In this document: in pieces, positions 7,480 through 15,840 of the stretch
Numbering within the stretch: position 1 is the stretch's first letter
How the letters are laid out: the number at the start of each line of letters is the position of its first letter
NCBI GenBank assembly: GCA_023390245.1
Contig: JAEWDF010000101.1
Coordinates: 1-32,004, forward strand
Reading direction: 5' to 3'
From: Pseudomonadota bacterium
GTDB lineage: Bacteria > Pseudomonadota > Alphaproteobacteria > Caulobacterales > Caulobacteraceae
DNA length: 32,004 nt
The notes under the pieces: model-generated
Seen by the model: the letters and a program-made list of their open reading frames with translations, nothing else
What the model was told of the DNA's origin: nothing
The model's database searches: none
Position numbers and translations under genes: made by a program

Positions 7480-9645
7480 TTAGGAAACCGGGAAGCCCCG
7501 CACCTTCAGCAGGGCCGTGACCTCAGGGTCGCGGCCGCGGAACTGGCGATAGGCCTCGGCCCGGTCGGTGGTGTTGCCCGGCGCCAGCATGATCGACTTG
7601 AAGCGACCGGCGATGTCCGGATCGAACACGTCGCCCGACTCCTCGAAATAGGCCCAGGTGTCGGCGTCCATCACTTCCGACCACAGATAGCTGTAGTAGC
7701 CGGCCGAATAGGCGTCGCTCGTGAACAGGTGGTTGAACTGCGGCAGGCGGTGCCGCATCACGATCTCCCGAGGCATGCCGATACGGGCCAGGCTCTCCTT
7801 CTCGAAGGCGTCGATGTCGGTCGGAGGCGCGGCTTGCGTGTGCAGGTCCATGTCGACGATGGCCGAGGACAGGTAGCTGACCGTGTCATAGCCCTGGTTG
7901 AAGGTGTCGGACGCCTCGATCTTGGCGACCAGCTCCTGGGGCATCGGCTGGCCCGTCTCGACGTGCTTCAGATAGCCGTCGATGATCGGTCGGGTCAGCA
8001 CCCAGTGCTCATGCACCTGCGACGGATATTCCACGAAGTCGCGCGGCGTGCCGCCCAGGGCCGGATAGACCACCTGCGACGACAGATAGTGCAGGGCGTG
8101 GCCGAACTCGTGGAACATCGTCTCGGCGTCGTCCAGAGAGATCAGCACCGGCTCGCCCGGATCGGCCTTGAGGAAGTTGTTGTTGTTCGACGCTAGCACA
8201 TTGTCATAGCCGTCATAGGTCGAGTGCGAGCGGTAGGTGGTCATCCAGGCGCCGGAGCGCTTGCCCGGACGGGCGTAGTCGTCGGTATAGTAGACGCCGA
8301 CCGGGCGGCCATGGTCCCTGACCTCATAGACGACGACGTCGGGATGGAAGACCGGCACGGTCCCGGGGGCCAGCTTCTCGAAGGTGAAGCCGTACAGGCG
8401 TTCGGCCATGTAGAAGGAGCCGGCGCGCACCGCGTTCAGCTCGAAGTACGGCTTCAACTGGTTCTGATCCAGGTCGTACTTCGCCTTGCGGACCTTCTCT
8501 GCGTAGTAGAGGTAGTCCCACGGCTCGATGCCATGACCGGCGATGGCCCGCATGTCGGCCACCTCCTCGGCGACGCGCGCCTTGGCCGGCTCCCACACCC
8601 GCATCATCAGGTCCTCGGCCGCCGCCGGGGTCTTGGCCATGGTGTCCTGCATCCGCCATTCGGCGTGGTTCCTGAAGCCCAGCAGCTTGGCGCGCTGGTC
8701 GCGCAGGCGCACAATCTCGGCGATGGTCGCATTGGTGTCGTTGGCGTCGCCGTTGTCGCCGCGGTTGACGAACGTCCTCCACACCGTCTCGCGCAGGTCC
8801 CGGTCGTCGGCGAACGACAGGAAGGGATCGACGCTGGAGCGGGTGTTCAGGATGGCCCAGCCCTGCAGGTTCCGCGCGCGCGCGGCCGAGGCGGCGGCGG
8901 CCTTATTGGAGGCCGGCAGGCCGGCGACGCCGGCCTCGTTCGGGATCAGCGTCCAGCTGTTCTCGTCGGCGACGACCTTCTGGCCGAAACGGGTGAAGGC
9001 GGCCGACAGGGTGGTGTTGATGCGGCCAAGCTCCGCCTTGCCCGCCGCGTCCAGCGCCGCGCCGTTGCGGACATAGGCGTCGCGCGAACGCTCAGCAATG
9101 CGGGTCTGCTGGGCGTTCAATCCGGCGGCCCGGGCGCCGTCGGCGACGGCCCTGATGCGCTGGAACAGGGCGTCGTTGAAGGTGATCTCGTCCTGGGCGG
9201 CGGACAGCAGCGGGCTGACCTCGACATCCAGCGCGTCCCAGTCGTCGCCGCCGATGTTGGAGGTCATGACGCCGAACAGCGTCAGGGCGCGGTCCAGAGG
9301 CTCGCCGACCATCATCATGGCCACCGAGGTGTTGGCGAAGGTCGCCGGCTCCGGATTGTCCGCCACGGCGGCGACCTCGGCGCGCTGCAGTTCGATGCCT
9401 TCCAGAATGGCCTCGCGCAGCTTGGCCGGGGTCACCTTGTCCCACGGGGGCACGCCGCCGTAGGGGCCGGTCCATTCCTGCAGCAACTCCGCGCGCGGCG
9501 CGGTCGCGGGCAGGACGGCGCGCGCGGCGGCGGCCTCCCGCTCCAGTCCGGCCGGGACGGCGGCGCCGGCCGGACCTTCCGTCGTGGCGCATCCGGCGGT
9601 CATGAACAGGCCTGCGCCGCCAAGGAGGACGTGTCGTCTATGCAT
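7480..9645 (-). CDS. M3 family metallopeptidase, exported (Dcp/oligopeptidase A type)
   Basis: This 721-residue zinc peptidase of family M3 cleaves short peptides. The zinc site HEFGH is at residues 512-516, with the third ligand E539 in DFVEYPSQ. The usual M3 helical framework surrounds it, including the N-terminal W-T-G-P-Y-G-G-V-P-P-W-D-K segment and the GYYSYLWSEVMDAD segment near the C-terminus. The first 19 residues (MHRRHVLLGGAGLFMTAGC) look like a lipoprotein signal with a twin-arginine flavour. The residue at -3 from the Cys is Thr instead of the usual Leu. The protein is therefore probably periplasmic or lipid-anchored and processes imported peptides. The gene stands alone, with a strong terminator behind it. 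Confidence 0.92.
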   Translation of the reverse strand: MHRRHVLLGGAGLFMTAGCATTEGPAGAAVPAGLEREAAAARAVLPATAPRAELLQEWTGPYGGVPPWDKVTPAKLREAILEGIELQRAEVAAVADNPEPATFANTSVAMMMVGEPLDRALTLFGVMTSNIGGDDWDALDVEVSPLLSAAQDEITFNDALFQRIRAVADGARAAGLNAQQTRIAERSRDAYVRNGAALDAAGKAELGRINTTLSAAFTRFGQKVVADENSWTLIPNEAGVAGLPASNKAAAASAARARNLQGWAILNTRSSVDPFLSFADDRDLRETVWRTFVNRGDNGDANDTNATIAEIVRLRDQRAKLLGFRNHAEWRMQDTMAKTPAAAEDLMMRVWEPAKARVAEEVADMRAIAGHGIEPWDYLYYAEKVRKAKYDLDQNQLKPYFELNAVRAGSFYMAERLYGFTFEKLAPGTVPVFHPDVVVYEVRDHGRPVGVYYTDDYARPGKRSGAWMTTYRSHSTYDGYDNVLASNNNNFLKADPGEPVLISLDDAETMFHEFGHALHYLSSQVVYPALGGTPRDFVEYPSQVHEHWVLTRPIIDGYLKHVETGQPMPQELVAKIEASDTFNQGYDTVSYLSSAIVDMDLHTQAAPPTDIDAFEKESLARIGMPREIVMRHRLPQFNHLFTSDAYSAGYYSYLWSEVMDADTWAYFEESGDVFDPDIAGRFKSIMLAPGNTTDRAEAYRQFRGRDPEVTALLKVRGFPVS

Positions 9646-9777
9646 GGAGGGGTCCTAAAAGGGATCATCTGGCGCGGACCCTAGCCTCTGCGCACGCGGG
9701 CGTCACATGACCGGCGTGTAATTAATCGTCGCGCCCGGCCCCTTCCGCCGACCCGTCCGGAAGGCTAAAGCCGCGCC

Positions 9778-10635
9778 ATGGCCATAGGCGTATTCGACTC
9801 CGGCGTGGGCGGCCTGACCGTCCATCGCGAACTGACCCGGCGCTTTCCGACGCGGAACTTCGTCTATCTGGCCGACCAGGCCAGCGCCCCCTACGGCGGG
9901 CGAGGCGGCGAGGACATCGTGGCCCTGACCCAGGCCGGCTGCGAGCGGCTGTTCGAGGCCGGCGCCTCGGTCGTCGTGCTGGGCTGCAACACCGCCAGCG
10001 CCATCGCCCTGCGCCGCCTGCAGCAGACCTGGGTCCCGACCCTGCGCGAGCGGCTGGACCGGCCGGTCAACATCCTGGGCATCATCGTGCCGACCATCGA
10101 GGCGGCCACCGGCGTGCCCTGGAGCTTCGAGGCCGAGCGGCCCGCCGAAGGCGAGAAGGTCGCCGCCATCGACGTGACGGGCGTCTTCTCCACCGCCGCC
10201 ACGGCGCTGAGCCGCGTCTACGAGATCGAGATCGACAAGCGGCGCGAGGACCTGGCGGTCTTCTCCGAGCCCTGCCCCGGCCTGGCCGGCCTGATCGAGC
10301 TGGGCGCGCCGACGGACGAGCTGAAGGTGGTCGTGGACGGCCATGTCGACGCCTTGCGCCGCCGCATCGGCCGTCATCCGGACAAGGCCATCCTGGGCTG
10401 CACCCATTACGAGATCGTCGCCGACCTGTTCGCCGCCGCCCTGCCCGAGACGACCCAGGTGATCCACCAGCCGACGGCGGTGGCCGAGGCGCTGGAGCGC
10501 TATTTCGCGCGTCACCCGGAATACGACCTGGGCGACGGCGGCCGCCGCGATTTCCTGACCACCGGCCCCGCCGGCGAACAGTCGGACCTGATCGCCCGGT
10601 TCTGGGGCGGCCCGCTGCGCTTCGATCCGGCCTGA
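9778..10635 (+). CDS. murI: Glutamate racemase
   Basis: This 285-residue cofactor-independent racemase makes D-glutamate for peptidoglycan. FDSGVGGLTV starts at residue 6, and the two catalytic cysteines are C70 in GCNTAS and C208 in GCTHYE. The region around D7-S8 and the 40-52 glycine-rich loop (PYGGRGG) are the expected substrate-binding parts. Length is typical. A 132-base divergent gap separates it from the M3 peptidase gene. Its stop lies 3 bases before the stop of folE on the other strand. Confidence 0.96.
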   Translation: MAIGVFDSGVGGLTVHRELTRRFPTRNFVYLADQASAPYGGRGGEDIVALTQAGCERLFEAGASVVVLGCNTASAIALRRLQQTWVPTLRERLDRPVNILGIIVPTIEAATGVPWSFEAERPAEGEKVAAIDVTGVFSTAATALSRVYEIEIDKRREDLAVFSEPCPGLAGLIELGAPTDELKVVVDGHVDALRRRIGRHPDKAILGCTHYEIVADLFAAALPETTQVIHQPTAVAEALERYFARHPEYDLGDGGRRDFLTTGPAGEQSDLIARFWGGPLRFDPA

Positions 10636-10638
10636 GGC

Positions 10639-11226
10639 CTAGCCGCGCACCAGGCGCAGGAACTCCTCGCGCGTGCGGGGGTCGTCGCGGACCACGCCGA
10701 TCAGGTGGCTGGTCGACAGGCTGGCGCCGGGCGCGTTGACGCCGCGCAGGGTCATGCAGCTGTGCTCGGCCTCGATGACCACGCCGACGCCGTGCGGCTG
10801 GAGCACCGACTGGATGGCCTCGGCGATCTCCGACGTCATCTTCTCCTGGATCTGAAGGCGGCGGGCGAAGCCACGCACCACCCGCGCCAGCTTGGAGATG
10901 CCGACGACACGGTTGGTCGGCAGGTAGGCCACGTGCGCCTTGCCGACGACCGGCAGCATGTGATGTTCGCAGAAGCTGACGAAGCGGATGTCCTTCAGCA
11001 CCACCAGCTGGTCGTAGCCGCCGACCTCCTCGAAGGTCTTTTCCAGATAGGAGAGCGGATCGATTTCATAACCGGCGAACAGCTCGCGATAGCTGCGCGC
11101 GACGCGGGCCGGCGTCTCCAGCAGCCCTTCCCGGTCGGGATTGTCCCCCGCCCACCGGATCAGGGTGCGAACGGCGGCCTCGGCTTCGTCCTGGGAAACG
11201 GCGGGGGAAAGGGGAGCGTCGGTCAT
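10639..11226 (-). CDS. folE: GTP cyclohydrolase I
   Basis: This 195-residue enzyme converts GTP to 7,8-dihydroneopterin triphosphate, the first step of folate synthesis. The zinc ligands are visible: C86 and H89 in FCEHHMLP, and C157 in EHSCMTLRG. H88 is the other conserved His of the HH pair. The segments TPARVARSYRELFAGY, VVGISKLARVVRGFARRLQ and QEKMT are all family hallmarks. Length is slightly shorter than E. coli FolE (222 aa) because the N-terminal extension is short, which is usual in this group. It is convergent with murI and diverges from the AraC-type gene across about 100 bases. Confidence 0.96.
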   Translation of the reverse strand: MTDAPLSPAVSQDEAEAAVRTLIRWAGDNPDREGLLETPARVARSYRELFAGYEIDPLSYLEKTFEEVGGYDQLVVLKDIRFVSFCEHHMLPVVGKAHVAYLPTNRVVGISKLARVVRGFARRLQIQEKMTSEIAEAIQSVLQPHGVGVVIEAEHSCMTLRGVNAPGASLSTSHLIGVVRDDPRTREEFLRLVRG

Positions 11227-11330
11227 GGAGGCTACATAGCGGGCCGGACGGACGAAGGGGAAGCCTGTCTGCGTCGCGTCATTTGGCGCCCCGCCGTTCC
11301 ACGCGTAACCTGCTCTCGGGAGGATGGGTC

Positions 11331-12377
11331 ATGGGGCAGGCCGACAGGGCGGTGCGCCGCACGCGTTTCGACCTCGAAGGGGTCGCGCCACATCGACGGT
11401 TTGAAGTCTGGCGTGAGAGCATCGCCTGCATATTCGACGTGGAGCGCGTGAACGGCGCCATCACCCAAGCCCCGTTCGACGCGTCGCTTGAAACACGCAT
11501 GGTCGGACCGCTGATGATGGCCCACACGCGGTCCCATGCGCTGCGCTGGCGGCGCTCCGCGATGACCGTCGCACGTGACGGCCTGGATCATTACATGCTG
11601 CAGTTCTATGCGCGCGGCACCCAGACTTGCTCATGGTCGGGTGGAGAGGTTGCGATGCCTGCGGGCGGTTTCCTGGTCTATGACTTGGCGCGCGAGATGA
11701 AGGCGGTGACCACCGACATGGCCAACGTCAGCCTGCTCCTGCCGCGCGCCCTGCTGGCCGAGCTGTTGCGGGAGCCGGACGATCAGCACATGCGCCACAT
11801 CGTCTGCGACCAGCCCATGACCGCGCTGTTGCGTCAGCACCTCGACGGCCTGTGGCGCCAGCCGGCCGACATCGACGACCGCCAGGCCCGACTGATGGCC
11901 GAATCCACCGCGCGCCTTGTCGCGGCCTGTCTCGACGGCTCCGCGGCGGACCCGGCCTGTCGCGCCGCCGCCGGGGAGTCCGCGCGGCTCGCGGTCATCC
12001 GCCGCGATATCGAGGCGCGCCTGCACGACCCCGACCTGGACGCCGCCGACCTGTGCGAGCGGCACGGCCTGTCCCGCTCGGCGCTCTACCGCTTGTTCGA
12101 ACGGGCGGGCGGCGTGCGGGCCTATATCCGCGAAAGGCGGCTGAGCGGCGCCATGCGCGCCCTGCTGGACATCCGGCAGGCGCCATTGCCGGTGGCCGAG
12201 ATCGGGCGGAGATTCGGCTTTGTCGATCCCGCCGACTTCAGCCGCGCCTTCCACCGGCGTCATGGCCTGAGCCCCCGGGCGGCGCGGCATTACGGCCGCC
12301 CGACCAGCGGACCTCCTTCGATTCCGTCTGGACTGGACCGACGCTACGAACGCTGGCTCCACACCCTGGCCGCCTGA
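11331..12377 (+). CDS. AraC-family transcriptional regulator
   Basis: This 348-residue regulator has a C-terminal AraC DNA-binding domain (about 226-330) with two helix-turn-helix motifs: DLCERHGLSRSALYRLFE, and VAEIGRRFGFVDPADFSRAF followed by the family tail H-G-L-S-P-R-A-A-R. The N-terminal half resembles the AraC_binding_2 (cupin-like) sensor domain of FeaR-type regulators, with the FEVWRESI start and the M-P-A-G-G-F-L-V-Y-D strand. I start at 11331 because GGGAGG sits 7 bases upstream; a frame extension 48 bases earlier has no such site. The next gene, an autotransporter, follows after 146 bases on the same strand and is a plausible target. The effector is unknown. Confidence 0.88.
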   Translation: MGQADRAVRRTRFDLEGVAPHRRFEVWRESIACIFDVERVNGAITQAPFDASLETRMVGPLMMAHTRSHALRWRRSAMTVARDGLDHYMLQFYARGTQTCSWSGGEVAMPAGGFLVYDLAREMKAVTTDMANVSLLLPRALLAELLREPDDQHMRHIVCDQPMTALLRQHLDGLWRQPADIDDRQARLMAESTARLVAACLDGSAADPACRAAAGESARLAVIRRDIEARLHDPDLDAADLCERHGLSRSALYRLFERAGGVRAYIRERRLSGAMRALLDIRQAPLPVAEIGRRFGFVDPADFSRAFHRRHGLSPRAARHYGRPTSGPPSIPSGLDRRYERWLHTLAA

Positions 12378-12523
12378 CGGGACGCCGCGCCAAGCGCCCG
12401 GGACGTGAAGACAATTCCGATGCTTCCAGGCCGCCTCTCCTTTGGCGAGGAGCGGTCGCGCTTCTAGTCCCGCCTCCGGGGATGAGTTCGGCCGGGACGC
12501 CGGACAGAACTTGGAGGACACCC

Positions 12524-15454
12524 ATGATCCGCATGCGTTCAGGCCTGGCCCGCGCCAGCCGCAGGACCTTGACCGCCACCTGCGGCGCGACCGCCCTGCT
12601 GTTGGCGGCGGGGCCGGCCCTGGCCCAGGTCGCCTCGGCCGAGAATCCGTCCGAGCATGTCGCGGCGCCGGTCGCCGACGGCGCCGACGCCATCGCGATC
12701 GGGCGCGGGTCCGAGACGACCGGCGACTATTCGGTCGCGATCGGCTCCGGGGCGGTCGCGGGCATCGAGGACGGCGACCGATTAGCGACGGCGGTGGGCT
12801 TCGAAAGCCTGGCCGGCTTCTGGGCCACGGCGGTCGGGACCTACGCCGAGGCGACGGGCGAAACCTCATCGGCCTTTGGCTATGGCGCGGAGGCCACGGG
12901 GGAAACCAGCACGGCCCTCGGGGGCTGGGCCATCGCAGAGGGTATGTGGAGCACGGCCGTCGGCGGCGCCTGGGCGCGCGGCGACGAAACCATCGCCATC
13001 GGCATGGGCTCCCAGACCGACGCGGACGGGGTCGGCGCCGGACGGTCGATCGCCATCGGTTCCGGCGTCCTGGTCTATGGCGCGGACAGCATCGCCATGG
13101 GCTACAGCAGCATCGCCCGCGGCGACCGTGCGCTGTCCATCGGCACCAGCGCCGACCGGATGAGAGGGCGCGTCTTCGGCGGCCTGGCGGAAGACGCGGT
13201 GGCCCTGGGATATGGCGCTGTCGCCCTCGGCGAAGGATCGGTGGCCATCGGCGTCGGGTCGGCCGCCACGGCGGACGACGTCTTTTCCATCGGCCGCGGC
13301 CCGAACGATCCCTACCGGCGCGCCGCCTTCACCCGGCGGCTGGTCAACGTCTCCGACGGGGTGATCGCACGCAACAGCACGGACGCCGTCACCGGCGGCC
13401 AGGTGTTCACCCTCCAGAACCTGGTCACGGGCAATACGACCGCGATCACGGGCCTCAACACCCGGATGGGCGAGGCGGAGACCGCCATCCTGGCGCTGGA
13501 GAATGCGTCCGCCGACGACCTGCCCATCGCCGCCGACAACGCCGCGAACGCCGACGCCCCGGAAGCCTCCGCCGACGACAGTCTCGCCGCGGGTTGGGGA
13601 AGCCGGGCGCAAGGCGCGGGATCTTCGGCCTTTGGCGGCGGCGCCAGGGCCGACGGCGATCAGAGCCTCGCCCTCGGCGGCGGCTGGGCCGAGGGGGAAT
13701 TGTCGCTTGCCCTGGGCGTCGGCGCGCATGCGGGGGACGACTGGGCGACCGCCGTGGGCCATGGCGCGACCGCCGACGCCTTCGGCGCCCTGGCGCTGGG
13801 CGCTGGGTCGGGGGCCGCCGGCGAAGGGGCGGTGGCGCTGGGGTCCGGCTCGGTGGCGGAGGAGGACTACACCGTCTCCGTGGGCGCGGCCGGATTCGAG
13901 CGGCGCATCGTCAACATCGCCGACGGCGTGGTGGCCGCGGACAGCACGGACGCGGTCACCGGCGGCCAGTTGTTCACCGTCCAGAACCTCGTCGCCGCCA
14001 ACACCACCTCCATCGCCGGCCTCGACGTCCGGATGGGCGACGCCGAAACCGCGATCTCGGCGCTGGAATCCGGCGCCGGCGCGCCGGCGCCCCTGATCGC
14101 GGCGGACAACGCTTCCGGCGCAATGGGTCCCGTGGCGACGGGCGACGACGGTCTGGCCGTAGGATGGGGTGCGACGGCGAGCGGCGGCCAGTCGCTGGCT
14201 CTGGGCGCGGGGGCTCAGGCCCTGGCGCCGGGGTCCATCGCCCTGGGCGCGGGCTCCGTGGCCGACGAGGCCGGAACCCTCTCGATCGGCGCCGCGGGCT
14301 CCGAGCGGCGGATCGTCCACGTCTCGGATGGCCGGGTCGCCGCCGACAGTTCCGACGCCGTCACGGGCGGGCAATTGTTCCTGACGCGGACGACTATGGC
14401 GGCGGCCCTGGGCGGCGGCGCCGGCTTCGGCGCTGACGGCCTGTTCACCCCGCCGAACTACGCGATCCTGGGACAGACCTACGACAATGTCGGCGGGGCG
14501 CTCGGCGCCCTGAACACCCAGGTTGCGGCCAACACCACGGACATCGACGCGATCAGGACGACCGGGGGCGGCGGAACGGGCGGCGGGGGCGACGACGGCC
14601 GCGACGCCGAGATCGCCGCCCTGCGCGCTCAGGTGCAGGCGCTCGGCGCCGCGCTGGACCGGCTGGAGAAGGGCAGCCTGTCCGGCGGCGAAGCGGGCGG
14701 CGACGGCACGACCGCCGCCGGCGAGGGCGCCAAGGCCCAGCAGTTCGGGGACACCGCCTTCGGCGCCGGGGCGGAGGCGTCGGGCGACCCGTCCACCGCG
14801 ATCGGCTTCGCCGCCCTGGCCTCGGGCCAGCACTCCACCGCCGTCGGCGGCAACACCCAGGCGACGGGCGCGCTTTCCACCGCCCTGGGACAGGGCGCCA
14901 TGGCCAGCGGCGACGCCAGCCTGGCCTTGGGCCAGGGCTCTTCGGCCGCTCAGGCGAACAGCATCGCCATCGGCCAGGGCGTGCAGACGCGCCGCGCCAA
15001 CCAGGTGGCCATCGGTTCGGCCGATCACACCTACACCTTGGCGGGCCTGACCTCCGAAGCCAGCCGCGAGGCCCAGAGCGGCGCGTCCTATGTCGTCACC
15101 TCCGACGCCGCCGGCAATCTGGCGACCATGGACATGAATCCCTGGTTCGAGCGCGTCGAGGGCGTGGAGGGCCGCATGGACGCCAATGACGAGCGGTGGC
15201 GGGTCGCCGACCGCAATTTCAGGCGTCAGGCCGACGGCGTAGCCATGGCCCTGGCCTTGAGCGGGTCTCAGATCCTTCAGCCGGGCCAGACCTTCGCCGT
15301 GTCCGCCAGCATGGGCCATTTCGACGGCGCCAACGCCGCCGGCTTCGGGGCCGTCGGGAGGCTGAACGAGCGCATCAGCCTCAACGCCGGCTTCGGCGCC
15401 GGCTTCAGGACCGGCGTCATATCGGGCCGCGCGGGCATCTCCTTCGGCTGGTGA
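12524..15454 (+). CDS. Trimeric autotransporter adhesin, YadA type
   Basis: This 976-residue surface protein starts at an ATG with GGAGG 6 bases upstream. The signal peptide runs to A34 (GPALA, then Q35). Many 14-16 residue YadA head repeats follow (S-x-A-x-G type, such as SVAIGSGAVAG). Three neck motifs of the form R-R-[LI]-V-[NH]-[VI]-x-D-G, then DAVTGGQ, begin near residues 271, 460 and 595. A Gly-rich linker and a short coiled coil (about 694-717) lead to another head block (about 739-850). The C-terminal YadA anchor (about 905-976, ending in Trp) would form a 12-strand trimeric barrel. Its role is probably adhesion to surfaces or cells. An AraC-type gene precedes it. Confidence 0.9.
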   Translation: MIRMRSGLARASRRTLTATCGATALLLAAGPALAQVASAENPSEHVAAPVADGADAIAIGRGSETTGDYSVAIGSGAVAGIEDGDRLATAVGFESLAGFWATAVGTYAEATGETSSAFGYGAEATGETSTALGGWAIAEGMWSTAVGGAWARGDETIAIGMGSQTDADGVGAGRSIAIGSGVLVYGADSIAMGYSSIARGDRALSIGTSADRMRGRVFGGLAEDAVALGYGAVALGEGSVAIGVGSAATADDVFSIGRGPNDPYRRAAFTRRLVNVSDGVIARNSTDAVTGGQVFTLQNLVTGNTTAITGLNTRMGEAETAILALENASADDLPIAADNAANADAPEASADDSLAAGWGSRAQGAGSSAFGGGARADGDQSLALGGGWAEGELSLALGVGAHAGDDWATAVGHGATADAFGALALGAGSGAAGEGAVALGSGSVAEEDYTVSVGAAGFERRIVNIADGVVAADSTDAVTGGQLFTVQNLVAANTTSIAGLDVRMGDAETAISALESGAGAPAPLIAADNASGAMGPVATGDDGLAVGWGATASGGQSLALGAGAQALAPGSIALGAGSVADEAGTLSIGAAGSERRIVHVSDGRVAADSSDAVTGGQLFLTRTTMAAALGGGAGFGADGLFTPPNYAILGQTYDNVGGALGALNTQVAANTTDIDAIRTTGGGGTGGGGDDGRDAEIAALRAQVQALGAALDRLEKGSLSGGEAGGDGTTAAGEGAKAQQFGDTAFGAGAEASGDPSTAIGFAALASGQHSTAVGGNTQATGALSTALGQGAMASGDASLALGQGSSAAQANSIAIGQGVQTRRANQVAIGSADHTYTLAGLTSEASREAQSGASYVVTSDAAGNLATMDMNPWFERVEGVEGRMDANDERWRVADRNFRRQADGVAMALALSGSQILQPGQTFAVSASMGHFDGANAAGFGAVGRLNERISLNAGFGAGFRTGVISGRAGISFGW

Positions 15455-15456
15455 TC

Positions 15457-15496
15457 GGAAGAGACGCGGGGTCTTCGCGGCTTGGCGTCCTCTTCC
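15457..15496 (+). terminator. Possible hairpin terminator after the adhesin gene
   Basis: GGAAGAGACGC pairs with GCGTCCTCTTCC with one bulged base, around a 17-base loop, starting 3 bases after the adhesin stop. There is no T-run behind it, so it is a weak candidate for an intrinsic terminator. It would separate the adhesin from the flagellar genes. Confidence 0.35.
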
Positions 15497-15500
15497 ACGG

Positions 15501-15516
15501 TTAGCACGCCGTTAAC
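15501..15516 (+). promoter_or_regulatory. CtrA-binding site upstream of fliQ
   Basis: TTAG-CACGCCG-TTAAC matches the Caulobacter CtrA consensus TTAA-N7-TTAAC at all but one base, with exact spacing. It lies 47 bases before the fliQ start, about where a -35 region would be. In Caulobacter the fliQR promoter is an early flagellar promoter activated by CtrA, so both place and form agree with established knowledge. Direct control here is inferred. Confidence 0.78.
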
Positions 15517-15563
15517 CATCCTCCCGGCATTTTCTGCCCAGTAGCTTTCTGGGGAGCGGCCGA

Positions 15564-15827
15564 ATGAACGGCGCCGAAGTTCTGGACGTGGGCCGCGACG
15601 CCCTGTGGCTGACCATCCAGCTGTGCGCCCCGATCCTGATCGTCGGCCTGGTGGTCGGCGTGGTCATCGGCCTGTTCCAGGCCCTGACGCAGATCCAGGA
15701 GCAGACACTGATCTATGCGCCCAAGATCATCGCCATCTTCGTCTCGCTGCTGCTGTTCCTGCCGCTGATGGGCGCCCTGCTGGGCGGCTTCATGCGCCAG
15801 ATCGCCGCCCGCATCGCAGGCATGTAG
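15564..15827 (+). CDS. fliQ: Flagellar export apparatus protein FliQ
   Basis: This 87-residue inner-membrane component of the flagellar type III export gate has two membrane helices: LTIQLCAPILIVGLVVGVVIG (about 17-37) and IIAIFVSLLLFLPLMGALL (about 55-73). The connecting loop carries the invariant L-T-Q-I-Q-E-Q-T-L segment. A GGGGAG ribosome site precedes the ATG. It is the first gene of a fliQ-fliR-flhB operon behind a CtrA site, with fliR starting 13 bases after its stop. Confidence 0.96.
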   Translation: MNGAEVLDVGRDALWLTIQLCAPILIVGLVVGVVIGLFQALTQIQEQTLIYAPKIIAIFVSLLLFLPLMGALLGGFMRQIAARIAGM

Positions 15828-15840
15828 GCGGGCCCGCCCG

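Noticed and set aside
8224..9684. Long plus-strand open frame (486 codons) opposite the M3 peptidase gene
   Set aside because: It is a GC-driven shadow: composition is Arg/Gly/Val/His rich without motifs, while the minus strand encodes a complete M3 peptidase with HEFGH, a signal peptide and a terminator.
11852..12523. N-terminal extension of the adhesin frame back into the AraC gene
   Set aside because: The extra 224 codons are an Arg/Pro/Gly-rich out-of-frame reading of the regulator. The ATG at 12524 has GGAGG and begins a proper signal peptide.
12866..15319. Minus-strand open frame of 817 codons within the adhesin gene
   Set aside because: It mirrors the repetitive YadA coding sequence on the other strand, with no ribosome site or domain pattern. 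The plus frame has a signal peptide, head, neck and anchor motifs.
12524..15454. Adhesin repeats as possible DNA tandem repeats or a CRISPR array
   Set aside because: The repetition is at protein level (YadA head and neck motifs) with diverged codons, and there are no identical direct repeats with unique spacers.
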